Position numbers and translations under genes: made by a program
Shown: positions 7,874-15,527 of the stretch, piece by piece
Position numbering within the stretch: position 1 is the stretch's first letter
Layout: each line of letters starts with the position of its first letter
Notes under the pieces: generated by a model
Database searches by the model: none
What the model was told of the DNA's origin: nothing
The model's input: only the letters and a program-made list of their open reading frames with translations
Assembly: GCA_018267915.1 (NCBI GenBank)
Contig: JAFDXN010000060.1
Span: 248,001-312,000 of the forward strand
Direction: 5' to 3'
Source of the DNA: Bacteroidota bacterium
GTDB lineage: Bacteria > Bacteroidota > Bacteroidia > Chitinophagales > Chitinophagaceae
Length of the DNA stretch: 64,000 nucleotides

Positions 7874-9761
7874 CGAGGAAATCGCATTTGCTGAAGGTAT
7901 CCTATTGCCTCCTGGCCGGCACTTCGACGATGAAAGAATACAGTTTATTAAAAATCTTACAACTTGCGATTTGCAAGCCGTGCCAGGAAGCGGCAAGACG
8001 ACTATTCTACTTGCTAAATTGCTGATTTTGGAAAAGCGACTGCCGCTCGAATCAGGTCAAGGCGTTGTGGTAATCTCGCACACTAATACAGCGGTCGACG
8101 AAATTAAGGCGCGATTGAAACCGTACTGCACCAAAATTTTTACCTATCCAAATTTCATCGGTACAATTCAGACCTTCGTTGATGACTATCTAGCCATACC
8201 CTACTACATTTCAAAACACGGCCATAGGCCTGTTCGAATTGATAATGAAATTTATGCCGAGAGGATTTCCCGCTATAGATTACACCCTACGGCTGCCGGA
8301 TGGGTAAATAGACGACAAGATCCTACTCAATTCCTAAATGACTTGCGATTCAACAGCAATGATGATTTAGTGCTGGGTATGTCGGGAGGTAATATTGGCG
8401 TGGGTAATGCAACGCCCACTTATCAAAATCTGCTGCGCTTAAAAAACTTCTTAATGGAGAGTGGGTACCTCCATTTTGATGATGCGTATTATTTAGCGAA
8501 CAAGTACATTATCGAATACCCGAAAGCAGTAGAATTAATAAGGAAGAGATTTTTATGCGTTTTCGTTGATGAAATGCAGGATATGGAACCCCACCAATAT
8601 AATATCCTTGAAACATTATTCGCCGGAGGAGCCGGTGAAAATATCTATCAACGAATTGGCGACCGGAACCAAGCCATCTACAACGGCTTTTCGACGCAGG
8701 AGACGAATTGGCAAGATAGAGCCAATGTCCTGAACCTAAATGGCAGTCATCGACTCTCACCCAGAACGGCAGCGGTTGTTCAACCATTTGGCGTATTTGC
8801 TAACAATCCAATACTCGGCTTATACGGTTCACAACTTCAACCACATCTTTTAGTTTTCGACACGGGGCGCGCCCGAAATGTTCTACCCCGCTTTGGCGAT
8901 CTTGTTGCTGGCTACATCGCAGATGGAACGATAGCAGCGGACTATAAATACCCTGTTAAAGCCATCGGTTGGGTCGGCAAATCATCGGAGGGCGGTCAGA
9001 GCCTATTTATTCCAGACTATTACGAGCCTTATAGCAAAGACAACAAAGCGATAAAAATTGATCACCATAACATCATTAGCTATTTGGTATTTAGTGATCC
9101 AAATTCCTGCACCCTTCATAATGTACGACAGAATATCCTAAATGCGATTTTGCGGATTTTACGGGAGGAGGGGATAAAGGCTAATGTAAGAGATTATACG
9201 AAGACTTCATTTACAAAAGACCTTCGAGAATCCCACGATGCACTATACAATCAGTTAAATATGAAACTATACCGCTGGTCCATTGGTATCATAAAAGGTG
9301 AAGTAAATAACGTTCATGTCGATATTCAGGCATTCCTACCTGGTTTCCTCTTAAATTGGAAACAGCATGAGAGATTGAGTCCTGGATCGGTAGAATTTTT
9401 AACTAGCGCTGATATTGGCGTGCAAGAAGGGGCGCAAGAACTGCCGACAAATTTCTACAGACATGGAGATTTAAACATTGAGGTTACGACTGTTCACTCG
9501 GTCAAGGGACAAACGCATACTGCAACTCTTTATATGGAGACAAAATTTCACAATTATGAAAGTGAGAAATGCCTTAATCAATTGCTAGGTCAGTCTGCAC
9601 TCAACATAGCAGGACAACGCGCCAGAGCGGCGTCTAAACTCATGTACGTAGGCCTGTCCAGACCGACCGATTTACTTTGCCTGGCTATTGCAAGGGAAAG
9701 AATTGAAGCTCATCTGCCAGCTTTAGAAGGGTTGGGATGGCGGATAGTTAATGTCAACTAA
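7842..9761 (+). CDS. UvrD/PcrA-like superfamily 1 helicase (GajB-like)
   Basis: A protein of up to 639 residues with the full set of SF1A helicase motifs. These are AVPGSGKTT (46-54), motif Ia VVISHTNTAVDEI, motif II VDEMQD (242-247), motif III GDRNQAIY (273-280), motif IV near LNGSHR, motif V TTVHSVKGQT (about 549-558), and motif VI YVGLSRPTD (about 602). It overlaps the OLD-like gene by 32 bases if the first ATG is used, or 20 bases from the ATG at 7854, so translational coupling is likely. It is longer than typical GajB as I recall it. In Gabija, GajB is thought to be activated by DNA ends and to hydrolyse nucleotides. It is the last gene of the operon; the sequence becomes repeat-rich and non-coding right after. 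Confidence 0.88.
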   Translation: MRLLMLQPVSDEEIAFAEGILLPPGRHFDDERIQFIKNLTTCDLQAVPGSGKTTILLAKLLILEKRLPLESGQGVVVISHTNTAVDEIKARLKPYCTKIFTYPNFIGTIQTFVDDYLAIPYYISKHGHRPVRIDNEIYAERISRYRLHPTAAGWVNRRQDPTQFLNDLRFNSNDDLVLGMSGGNIGVGNATPTYQNLLRLKNFLMESGYLHFDDAYYLANKYIIEYPKAVELIRKRFLCVFVDEMQDMEPHQYNILETLFAGGAGENIYQRIGDRNQAIYNGFSTQETNWQDRANVLNLNGSHRLSPRTAAVVQPFGVFANNPILGLYGSQLQPHLLVFDTGRARNVLPRFGDLVAGYIADGTIAADYKYPVKAIGWVGKSSEGGQSLFIPDYYEPYSKDNKAIKIDHHNIISYLVFSDPNSCTLHNVRQNILNAILRILREEGIKANVRDYTKTSFTKDLRESHDALYNQLNMKLYRWSIGIIKGEVNNVHVDIQAFLPGFLLNWKQHERLSPGSVEFLTSADIGVQEGAQELPTNFYRHGDLNIEVTTVHSVKGQTHTATLYMETKFHNYESEKCLNQLLGQSALNIAGQRARAASKLMYVGLSRPTDLLCLAIARERIEAHLPALEGLGWRIVNVN

Positions 9762-9819
9762 GAGCATTTCATCCGCAGGGACTTTACTTGAAGTTTCTTT
9801 CCCGATATTCCCCCCGCTC

Positions 9820-9868
9820 CCGCAAGTCTGTGACTTGTGGTACTAAATAATGGCAGTTTGCAACTGCC
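9820..9868. repeat. REP-like hairpin doublet
   Basis: Two closely spaced hairpins: CCGCAAGTC-TGT-GACTTGTGG at 9820-9840 (nine pairs, one G-T) and GGCAGTT-TGC-AACTGCC at 9852-9868 (seven perfect pairs), separated by 11 bases. Doublets of small hairpins with conserved linkers are typical of REP elements mobilised by RAYT transposases. No RAYT gene is in the window, so this assignment is an inference. Confidence 0.6.
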
Positions 9869-10313
9869 CTAAAATTATTTTCCCCCGCCTTGATCCTCAA
9901 CTCCTTAATTACAAAATCAAGGGTATCATACCCCAAAATAAAGGGTATCATAAAACAAAAATTTCCCCATCATGTTTCCGCATCAGAACTTTGTGAGTAA
10001 AGTTCCCTCTGCGCCTGGCTTTGCGCACAAGCGAGAGGGGATTTAGGGGTGTGTAAAAGCTGAGCCCGGCAGCCAAAGCTTAATTATGCGTCCCGCCCAA
10101 CTCCCAACTCCCATCTTTATTTTCAACTTAGCGTCGCGATCTCATGAGTGCCATTGAATATCATTTACGCGGCGAATAAAGAGAGGTGGATCGCTCAAAT
10201 AGATGTGTTTCCATTGAAAAGGAGCGAGACTGCCTGTCCCGATGCATATCGGGAGGGTGATAACGTTCTTTGACATCGCTGTAAACCCAATGCCCGGTGG
10301 CAATGCACAAATC

Positions 10314-10412
10314 GGGCCCGCCCGGCAGAGCCTATCAGGCGTAGTCGGGCCCGCCCGGCAGAGCCTATCAGGCGAAGTCGGGCCTGCCCGGCAGAGCCCA
10401 TCGGGCGAGGTC
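10314..10412. repeat. Three 33-bp GC-rich tandem repeats
   Basis: Units at 10314-10346, 10347-10379 and 10380-10412. Units 1 and 2 differ at one visible base, and unit 3 has diverged at several. The unit core GCCCGGCAGAGCC...ATCAGGC resembles the GC-rich palindromic part of the 50-bp repeats at 1684 and 2444. Shorter TCGGGCAT repeats continue to about 10435. Confidence 0.85.
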
Positions 10413-10701
10413 GGGCATGATCGGGCATCGGGCATTTTGATAATAGATACATTATCAATGGTTTACCAAAGATCTATGCCCGATATTATTTTTATGCCCG
10501 GTCGCCTGCCCGGCTCTTTCGAGACGGGGGCATGTGTGCAAATCCATTTTAAGACGAGGCAACCGGAAGAGATTCGGCAAAAACCAGAAGTAAATCAGAA
10601 GTGCCGGCCACGGGTTATTTCCTGCCAACCGGAAATAACAGGAAATAATAATTCCCTTGATATGGACTGACTACCAGTGCTTTAGGAGCCTCCCATTGTG
10701 C

Positions 10702-10715
10702 AGATAGGAAATAAC
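10702..10715. repeat. 14-bp direct repeat AGATAGGAAATAAC, left copy
   Basis: Identical to 11241-11254. The two copies lie on either side of the small membrane-protein gene at 10763-11212. The AGGAAATAAC core also occurs at 10732-10741 and, with slight variation, at 10630-10649. Confidence 0.7.
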
Positions 10716-10762
10716 TCTTGAGCCGCAAAACAGGAAATAACTTCCGGCTCAGGAAAAGACTT

Positions 10763-11212
10763 TTAAGAAGTCGCTGTTAAAAGGTTGATCAGCCTGGTCT
10801 TAAACCTTACCGCCACAATAAGTGCGGCGATGCCGGTAAAGAAAATGATGCGGCCAAAAGTGCGGGTGTCTTTATCGAATTCGTAATATCGCTCACCATT
10901 CAGGCCATTGCGTTTGCTGTAGCCGTAATGATGGCCGGCAACAATGCCTATTAGGCCACCAAGGAAGGCGAGGAGAAAGAAGATGAAAAGATGCATACGC
11001 TCGCCCCGTTCTTCATGCACCAATGGCGGAGTTTCCTTAGCGGCTTTGAGTCGTTTACTTTCGTCCAGTGGCGCAAGGTCCACGCCGCGTCGTTGCAGTT
11101 CGGCCTTCGCAGCTTCAAAAAAGCCATCCTGGTATTTTTTAGGAAAGAGATAGATATCTGTTAGCTCGGCATCGGTCTTCTCCGCTGCCAGTGCGCTGAA
11201 ATCGAGATCCAT
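10763..11212 (-). CDS. Small two-TM membrane protein of unknown function
   Basis: A 149-residue protein when started at the ATG at 11212 (MDLDFSALAAEKTDAEL). A longer in-frame version reaching 11350 would run back through a terminator hairpin and overlap lgt, so I reject it. The first 65 residues are soluble and charged, with a segment (YQDGFFEAAKAELQRRG) typical of a short helical domain. Two hydrophobic segments follow, around HLFIFFLLAFLGGLIGIVAG and RIIFFTGIAALIVAV. It is probably an inner-membrane protein. It is flanked by 14-bp direct repeats (10702, 11241). I do not recognise the family. Confidence 0.6.
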   Translation of the reverse strand: MDLDFSALAAEKTDAELTDIYLFPKKYQDGFFEAAKAELQRRGVDLAPLDESKRLKAAKETPPLVHEERGERMHLFIFFLLAFLGGLIGIVAGHHYGYSKRNGLNGERYYEFDKDTRTFGRIIFFTGIAALIVAVRFKTRLINLLTATS

Positions 11213-11240
11213 AATAGAAGTTTGCGGTTTGTTCGTGTTA

Positions 11241-11254
11241 AGATAGGAAATAAC
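11241..11254. repeat. 14-bp direct repeat AGATAGGAAATAAC, right copy
   Basis: Exact copy of 10702-10715, just upstream of the 10763-11212 gene and directly next to the 45-bp terminator repeat that follows lgt. Confidence 0.7.
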
Positions 11255-11299
11255 AAACAAAAAAAGACTGCCGGAAAGCAGTCTTCTGTACCATGGTAT
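11255..11299 (-). terminator. Terminator within a duplicated 45-bp element (copy 1)
   Basis: On the minus strand AAGACTGC and GCAGTCTT pair around a short loop and are followed by a run of Ts, a standard intrinsic terminator 17 bases beyond the lgt stop. The whole 45-bp block, including the flanking ATACCATGGTACAG that is not needed for termination, is repeated at 12711-12755 with a single visible mismatch. Confidence 0.8.
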
Positions 11300-11315
11300 G
11301 GGTAGTCCTTTTACT

Positions 11316-12113
11316 TTAGTGGCCGCGAAGTCCCTCGGGTTCTCCCTCATCGTCGAGCTGCATGTCCGTTCCTGTTTTTTTGTAGGTGCTCAGGGTATAG
11401 CAAAGTAACACCAGGGCAAGCACTAACAGCGAAAGGAATTGCGATGGGCTGAATGGCAGATGCTTACTGATAATGCCTCTTTCGTCATTACGCAGGTACT
11501 CTATAAAAAAGCGGAATACTGCATAGGCAAGCATATAGAGCAGGAAAGCGTTTCGCGGCTTAAACGACGACAGCAATGCACAAAGTACCAACGCAAACAG
11601 GGCCTCATAAAGCTGGGTGGGATGTATTGGCAAGCTGGTATGATAGTGCTGCCAGGGCAGGCTGCCCGTCGGAAAACAAACGCCTGTGAAGGACCCGGTG
11701 GGCTTGCCAAAACAGCAGCCCGCAAAAAAGCAACCCAGCCTGCCGAAAAAATGTGCTATGGCAAATGAAGGAGTGAGCAAATTGAAGGTGGGCAGCACCG
11801 GCATATTGCTCATTTTAATGCAGATGGCAAGGCAGGCCATACCGCCTATCATGCCGCCCATCAGGGTAAGCCCGCCTTTACCGGAAAATAGCGGCAACCT
11901 TTGTGTGAATGCGTCAAAAAGATAGGCACAGCTGAAGCCTGTTATAATGGTAACTAAAACGGCCATATACAGCATACCCATCTGCCTTTCGCTAAGGTGG
12001 TTGATGCGGCTGTTATACTGCAGCAAAAGCATAGCGCATACGATACCGATACCTATGCACAGGTTGTAGACAGGGATGTGGCAATAGCTGCCTATGTTTA
12101 TAAAAGGATACAT
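11316..12113 (-). CDS. lgt: Prolipoprotein diacylglyceryl transferase family protein
   Basis: A 265-residue polytopic membrane protein of the Lgt family, which transfers diacylglyceryl from phosphatidylglycerol to the lipobox cysteine of prolipoproteins. Family marks are the HFFGRLGCFFAGCCFG segment, PIHPTQLYEAL, and FRFFIEYLRNDERG near the C-terminus. Several hydrophobic stretches account for the usual membrane segments. It ends in front of a 45-bp terminator element. It is somewhat shorter and more divergent than canonical Lgt, so it could be a second paralogue rather than the housekeeping enzyme. Confidence 0.82.
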   Translation of the reverse strand: MYPFINIGSYCHIPVYNLCIGIGIVCAMLLLQYNSRINHLSERQMGMLYMAVLVTIITGFSCAYLFDAFTQRLPLFSGKGGLTLMGGMIGGMACLAICIKMSNMPVLPTFNLLTPSFAIAHFFGRLGCFFAGCCFGKPTGSFTGVCFPTGSLPWQHYHTSLPIHPTQLYEALFALVLCALLSSFKPRNAFLLYMLAYAVFRFFIEYLRNDERGIISKHLPFSPSQFLSLLVLALVLLCYTLSTYKKTGTDMQLDDEGEPEGLRGH

Positions 12114-12170
12114 AAAAAAATAAAGGGGCAGCGAGGCCCCTCCTAATATGAAGAATGACGGACCTGCGGC

Positions 12171-12545
12171 CTAAACGGCAACACGGTTCTTTTGTGAGAG
12201 CGCAATAGCGCCGCCAATAATGAACAGCGTACCAGGTATCAGCGCCATCATATTCAGCGATACAAGGTTGATGAGCGACAGCAGCCCTGCAATTAGCATC
12301 ATAAGCCCCCAGGTGCCGGGTTTTCTCTTATACAGGAATGCGGCAATAAAGCCCAGTATAGCGCCGATTAGCCCTATCCACATAAAGGTATTGCCGGTGC
12401 TTGCTGCCTCTTCCTTAGTGGTATTGCTTGCCATTGAGCTGATCCCCGCAGCGCATGCGCCCGAGCACACGGCCGAAGGCAGGCCGATGACGCCGCCGAT
12501 GATGCCTAATATCATAGGAGCACTCGAAATAGGTTTTTGTTCCAT
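12171..12545 (-). CDS. Small polytopic membrane protein, unknown
   Basis: A 124-residue hydrophobic protein started at the ATG at 12545 (MEQKPISSAPMILGIIGGV). A longer in-frame reading to 12716 adds a segment without membrane character that crosses a 45-bp terminator element, so it is rejected. About four membrane segments are visible, including LGIIGGVIGLPSAVCSGA, MWIGLIGAILGFIAAFLY, LMMLIAGLLSLINLVSL and ALIPGTLFIIGGAIAL. The pattern resembles small DUF4064-like membrane proteins, but I am not sure of a family. Located between lgt and the M56 gene on the same strand. Confidence 0.65.
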   Translation of the reverse strand: MEQKPISSAPMILGIIGGVIGLPSAVCSGACAAGISSMASNTTKEEAASTGNTFMWIGLIGAILGFIAAFLYKRKPGTWGLMMLIAGLLSLINLVSLNMMALIPGTLFIIGGAIALSQKNRVAV

Positions 12546-12710
12546 GTTCTTTTTTGTTTTTTTAATAATGATAAAATCAGGTGGTAAAATAGTAAGCGTC
12601 CTTCTAATGCACAAGCCCCTGCATCCGGCCGGGACTATAAATGTGGATATCTTATCGCTGAATCGACCAAATTTTACGATATCACTTTGTAAATACCTCC
12701 TTACCGGGCT

Positions 12711-12755
12711 AAACAAAAAAAGACTGCTGGAAAGCAGTCTTCTGTACCATGGTAT
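12711..12755 (-). terminator. Terminator within a duplicated 45-bp element (copy 2)
   Basis: Near-identical to 11255-11299 (one mismatch in the hairpin loop side). It stands 18 bases past the stop of the M56/TonB gene and serves as its intrinsic terminator on the minus strand. Confidence 0.8.
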
Positions 12756-12772
12756 TGTTTAGTCTGTCTCTT

Positions 12773-14311
12773 TTAGCAGCCGCCGCGGTCCACTAGTTTG
12801 GCTTTGTGGTCCTTCACCTCTATCGCCCAGTTGCCCAGGCTTATGCGCACGTTCACGGGCTTGCCGTTCTTTAAAGCAGGTTTGAAGTTGAGCGGCGCCG
12901 CGATAGCTTCGGCCAGCTTTTGGTTGATGTTTTGTACCAGGCCTTTGTCCAGCTTGGGCTGATGCTCTTCAGGGCTCATATATATCTCCAGGCCACGCGG
13001 CTCGTAATAGGCCAGCTTGCCGGCAGCGCTCACCACCATGCGGTCGATATTATAGATGTAGGTGCCGTTCTCCAGTTTGTTCAGCTCGGGCCTCAGCCTG
13101 GCAAAGAGGTATTCGTCAAGGCTGCGGGTAGGGGCGTCGAAGGTAGGCGCGGTGTAGTCGGTTTCGCCGCTGGCCAGCCAGTATTGGGTCTCTTTGCCAT
13201 AGATGGCTTCGCCATTCAGGGCCACGGGCACCTGCTCTGAGGGCACGTATATCATTTTGTCCATGTTGCTGCGCCTGTCGAAAACGCTTACCGAATCTGG
13301 TGCAACCATCAAAGGGAACATCGCGCGTTGCTTAGCCACTTTTTCGCGTGCCTCAAAAGGGATCACTTTGAGATCTCCGAATGTGATCTCGTTGCCCTTA
13401 AAACGAAGTGTTTTGTTTTTTCCGGGGTCATTGCCGGGGAAACCGACAGCAGTGCAGCAGACCAGGAGGCCGGCCGCGAGGGGCAGCGCAGCAAGGTACT
13501 TCAGCAGCCGGGGACGGGTACTTTTTGCTTTCGTAAGCATGAGGATACGTTTTTTGATTGGTGAGTAATGTAAAGAGAGTGCAAGTAGTGGAGCGGCCTG
13601 TAGCATGTTCTGCTCGAGCAGGAATGCGCCGTAGCTGTTAGCGTCGGTGGCCACTTCATCGGCCTGGAACTCGTGCAGCATGCGCAGGCGTTTGTAATAG
13701 ATATGCGGCAGCGGGTGAAACCAAAACGCAATGCGCAGCAGGATAAGCAATAGGTTGTCGACAGAGTGGAGGCGCCGTGCGTGCTCACGCTCGTGCGCCA
13801 CGATCAGTTGCCATTGGGCATCGTTGTAAGTGGCGCGGCCGGCTACGAACAGGAGGTTGAAGAAGGAAAAGGGACTATGCTCCTTGCCCGTTTCGATCAG
13901 GGTACCTGAAGATTCAACAGACTTGTGGCCATTTTTGTAAAGGTGGAAGAGCAAGATCGCTTCCCGCATCAATAATGCAAGTCCTGTTACCACACCCGCC
14001 AGGTATAGCGACCAAAGAATAAGGCTGGTGTAGCTAGCCGACTCAGTTACGCTTATTGCATGCGTTGGCGCAGTTGATACCTGGATGGTATTCCTGAACT
14101 GGTAAACATGCTTTACAGGGCTGAGGAACGTTGCGTCGTTAGCCGGCATAAGGCTATCAAGGTGGAGCAATGGTAACAACAATCCCGCTGCGAGGCTACC
14201 CAGCAGGTACATCCTGTTGTAGCGGTGGAAGCTCTCTTTACGCAACAGCAACTCGTAAAACAGCAGGCAAGCCAGCCATATGATAGTCGTGTTGATGAGA
14301 TACTGCAGCAT
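12773..14311 (-). CDS. M56 (BlaR1-like) metallopeptidase with TonB-like C-terminus
   Basis: A 512-residue membrane protein. The N-terminus holds several membrane segments and a cytosolic zinc-peptidase site: HEREH at about 173-177 with a downstream HEFQAD at 213-218, the M56 signature shared with BlaR1/MecR1. After a further membrane segment (LAALPLAAGLLVCCTAV) comes a periplasmic part. It ends in a stretch resembling a TonB C-terminal domain (LNFKPALKNGKPVNVRISL). In Bacteroidota such genes usually follow a BlaI-type repressor gene; here none is adjacent, but a palindrome lies just upstream at 14326. The expected job is signal-induced cleavage of a repressor; the signal is unknown. Confidence 0.85.
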   Translation of the reverse strand: MLQYLINTTIIWLACLLFYELLLRKESFHRYNRMYLLGSLAAGLLLPLLHLDSLMPANDATFLSPVKHVYQFRNTIQVSTAPTHAISVTESASYTSLILWSLYLAGVVTGLALLMREAILLFHLYKNGHKSVESSGTLIETGKEHSPFSFFNLLFVAGRATYNDAQWQLIVAHEREHARRLHSVDNLLLILLRIAFWFHPLPHIYYKRLRMLHEFQADEVATDANSYGAFLLEQNMLQAAPLLALSLHYSPIKKRILMLTKAKSTRPRLLKYLAALPLAAGLLVCCTAVGFPGNDPGKNKTLRFKGNEITFGDLKVIPFEAREKVAKQRAMFPLMVAPDSVSVFDRRSNMDKMIYVPSEQVPVALNGEAIYGKETQYWLASGETDYTAPTFDAPTRSLDEYLFARLRPELNKLENGTYIYNIDRMVVSAAGKLAYYEPRGLEIYMSPEEHQPKLDKGLVQNINQKLAEAIAAPLNFKPALKNGKPVNVRISLGNWAIEVKDHKAKLVDRGGC

Positions 14312-14325
14312 AAGCTATCCGTTTA

Positions 14326-14349
14326 TTGTAACGTAAAGATACGTTACAA
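14326..14349. promoter_or_regulatory. Perfect 9-bp palindrome upstream of the M56 gene, candidate BlaI-like operator
   Basis: TTGTAACGT at 14326-14334 and ACGTTACAA at 14341-14349 are exact inverted repeats with a 6-base spacer, 15 bases before the M56 start codon. A third half-site AACGTAAAA follows. BlaI/MecI repressors bind TGTA/TACA-containing dyads, and both sequences are present here, so it is a good operator candidate. Confidence 0.6.
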
Positions 14350-14381
14350 AACGTAAAAACCAAATTTTATTTTGACTGTAG

Positions 14382-15422
14382 CTATTCTTTAACAAATCGA
14401 GTAACTACACCACTATTAAAGCGGATAAAGTAAAGGCCTTGTGACAATGCGGAGATATCGATAGTGGTGTTGGAGCCCACAGCAAATTCCCTGCATAGCA
14501 GGCCTGTGGCGCTGTAGATCCTTGCTTGCTGCTTGTGTAAATTGCCCGCCAGGATAGTTATCGTATTGCCGGCAGGATTAGGGTAGAGCGTGATGGTGGT
14601 ATTCTGTTGTACAGCAGCAACCGATAAGGTGCTGCAAAGCGAATCCACGTAAGCATCTTGCGTACCTACCAGCCAGGTACTAAGGCTGTCGAAAGCTACG
14701 GTGCGTGCAGCTACCTGTATGCTGTCAGCATCAGCCACCGGCAGCCCGCCATTGTAGTTGATGCCCGACGGGTCTTTGCGAAAAATAGTAGCATAAAATG
14801 CACAAGCTACAGCATAAGAGCCCGCGGGGGTAGGGTGGCTCTCATCGGCCTGGTAAAGCTCTATGGCAGGGTAGTGGTGGCGAATGTAGTGCCGCACCGG
14901 TCCGGCGGGCGCAACCTCCGCGCGAAACACGTTCGCCATTTTAAGGTAGTTGCCCCTTATGGTACTGTCCATTACCTCGTAGCCGCAAAACAGCGGGTAG
15001 TTGACACAGTCGGTAGTGTCGCCGTATTTATAGCCCCATGTCATGTAGAACATGGTCTCGCCGCAGGGGTTGAAGCGGTGCACCAGGCTATCGAGTTTGC
15101 GCGCGTAGGGGAAGGGTGAAAGCTCGGGCGTATCGGTAACCAGTTCAGCACTTTGTCCCTGTATCACCACCCTGTCCCAGCCACCGAGCATGATCTTGTT
15201 AAGCGACGCCGTGTCCACTGAGTGGTTGCCGATGGTGTATCCGCCCACTGTGTGGCTGTCGAAGATTAAAGTATCGCCATTGGCCGCAGCAAGGTTAGCC
15301 AGTAGCTGCGGCATGTCATTGTAGTAGGTATAGCTGTTGCCAAGGAAGAGCACTCGTTTGGTAGTGGCATGGCCCAAAGCGGCAATGAGCAGCAGAAAAT
15401 ATATGGAGTATAATTTTTTCAT
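14382..15422 (-). CDS. Secreted SGNH-like hydrolase with T9SS sorting domain
   Basis: A 346-residue protein when started at MKKLYSIYFLLLIAALGHA (15422). The upstream extension in the same frame lacks signal-peptide character. After the signal peptide comes VLFLGNSYTYYNDMP near residue 24, the block I serine context of SGNH/GDSL hydrolases, and later HPTPAGSYAVACAFY, which carries the block V histidine. The last 80 residues form a type IX secretion C-terminal domain (LYPNPAGNTITI ... ISALSQGLYFIRF). It is likely exported to the cell surface or medium. The substrate is unknown. Confidence 0.8.
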   Translation of the reverse strand: MKKLYSIYFLLLIAALGHATTKRVLFLGNSYTYYNDMPQLLANLAAANGDTLIFDSHTVGGYTIGNHSVDTASLNKIMLGGWDRVVIQGQSAELVTDTPELSPFPYARKLDSLVHRFNPCGETMFYMTWGYKYGDTTDCVNYPLFCGYEVMDSTIRGNYLKMANVFRAEVAPAGPVRHYIRHHYPAIELYQADESHPTPAGSYAVACAFYATIFRKDPSGINYNGGLPVADADSIQVAARTVAFDSLSTWLVGTQDAYVDSLCSTLSVAAVQQNTTITLYPNPAGNTITILAGNLHKQQARIYSATGLLCREFAVGSNTTIDISALSQGLYFIRFNSGVVTRFVKE

Positions 15423-15527
15423 ACTTATTGAGAAGATAAAGTACCTGGTAAGACGTGTATGGCAGCCCTGTAGTTGGGTAGGTTTTGTTGGCAACATTTT
15501 GTTATACGGTGCAAATAGTTGCAATCC

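Larger units (their letters stand above)
9762..10762. other. 1-kb intergenic region without a credible gene
   Basis: No convincing coding sequence is present. The region holds two tandem hairpins (9820-9868) and a GGGTATCATA direct repeat (near 9927 and 9953). It also holds three 33-bp tandem repeats (10314-10412), an inverted repeat GTTATTTCC-N8-GGAAATAAC at 10614-10639, and several AGGAAATAAC copies. An open reading frame across 10242-10670 exists only because the 33-bp repeat unit is a multiple of three and lacks stops. It looks like an accumulation site of small repeats at the edge of the defence operon. Confidence 0.7.

Noticed and set aside
10242..10670. Plus-strand reading frame of 142 codons with repeated GPARQS units
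   Set aside because: It is produced by the 33-bp tandem repeats, lacks a plausible protein pattern outside them, and the opposite strand is equally open.
11213..11350. N-terminal extension of the small membrane protein gene
   Set aside because: It crosses a terminator repeat and overlaps the end of lgt; the ATG at 11212 gives a normal protein.
12546..12716. 57-residue N-terminal extension of the 12171 gene
   Set aside because: It starts inside the 45-bp terminator block and has no membrane or signal character.
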